A DNA stretch of 5,422 bases from positions 1 to 5,422 of the forward strand of contig CAMDZU010000112.1 in assembly GCA_945910715.1 (NCBI GenBank). Direction: 5' to 3'. The notes under the pieces are model-generated. The model saw only the letters and a program-made list of their open reading frames with translations. It was not told where the DNA came from and made no database searches. Shown here piece after piece: positions 5,393-5,422 of the stretch. Positions within the stretch are counted from its first letter, which is position 1. Each line of letters starts with the position of its first letter. The translations under genes and the position numbers were made by a program. The DNA comes from an uncultured Clostridia bacterium (lineage in GTDB: Bacteria > Bacillota > Clostridia > Oscillospirales > Ruminococcaceae).

Positions 5393-5422
5393 ACCTAAAC
5401 TTTCAAAATGACTTTTTCGACA

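Larger units (their letters stand above)
5200..5421. repeat. Hairpin-rich non-coding block bounded by a 10-bp inverted pair
   Basis: GTCGAAAAAG (5200-5209) and CTTTTTCGAC (5412-5421) are perfect inverse copies enclosing about 200 bases with no plausible gene and five separate hairpins. The close packing of short perfect stems resembles dispersed intergenic repeats that I recall from Ruminococcus-like genomes. The window ends one base after the right boundary, so the boundary motif could instead be the first arm of a further hairpin whose second arm is cut off. It could also be two adjacent terminators plus a separate repeat. Confidence 0.4.

Overview
The window most likely comes from the chromosome of a low-to-moderate GC Gram-positive bacterium, probably a gut-type Clostridia of the Oscillospiraceae/Ruminococcus kind. 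This rests on the Firmicutes-style ribosome binding sites and consensus sigma-A promoters, the YtrA-type GntR / ABC ATPase / large permease cassette, and intergenic hairpin clusters resembling those I remember from Ruminococcus-like genomes. The genus is inference; nothing in the window is diagnostic.

Layout: two divergent transcription units separated by about 245 bases, flanked on both sides by hairpin-rich intergenic DNA. Leftward (1786 to 120) run a phosphotransferase of the APH/choline-kinase-like fold and an AEC-family (auxin efflux carrier) transporter. Their stop and start share one base (TGATG), so they are an operon. They have a clear promoter at 1819-1847. Rightward (2033 to 5160) run a short YtrA-type GntR regulator, an ABC ATPase and a 625-residue multi-span permease with a large C-terminal soluble domain. 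These overlap by 8 and 26 bases. Their promoter at 1955-1983 is a perfect TTGACA-N17-TATAAT. A cluster of TGTA/TACA half-sites and 9-bp tandem repeats begins in the -10 element and runs to just before the ribosome binding site.

How the genes work together: the GntR protein probably represses its own strong promoter until a signal releases it, letting the ATPase and permease be made. In studied YtrA-type relatives the inducers are often cell-envelope antibiotics, but the ligand here is unknown. The permease has a 6-span ABC-2-like core, three further predicted spans and a C-terminal domain of about 205 residues that the charge pattern places outside the membrane. The leftward pair may be unrelated in function. 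The phosphotransferase is odd in carrying Asn where the catalytic Asp of the HGD motif should be.

Flanks: positions 1-119 hold a rightward intrinsic terminator for a gene off the left edge and a long inverted repeat that can terminate the leftward operon. Positions 5161-5422 hold no gene. They hold two terminator-like hairpins, a 16-bp T/A-rich palindrome and three back-to-back 8-bp hairpins. Positions 5200-5421 are bounded by a perfect 10-bp inverted pair (GTCGAAAAAG / CTTTTTCGAC), and related ends occur in the left flank, which suggests a dispersed repeat family. I found no tRNA, rRNA, CRISPR array, transposase or origin.
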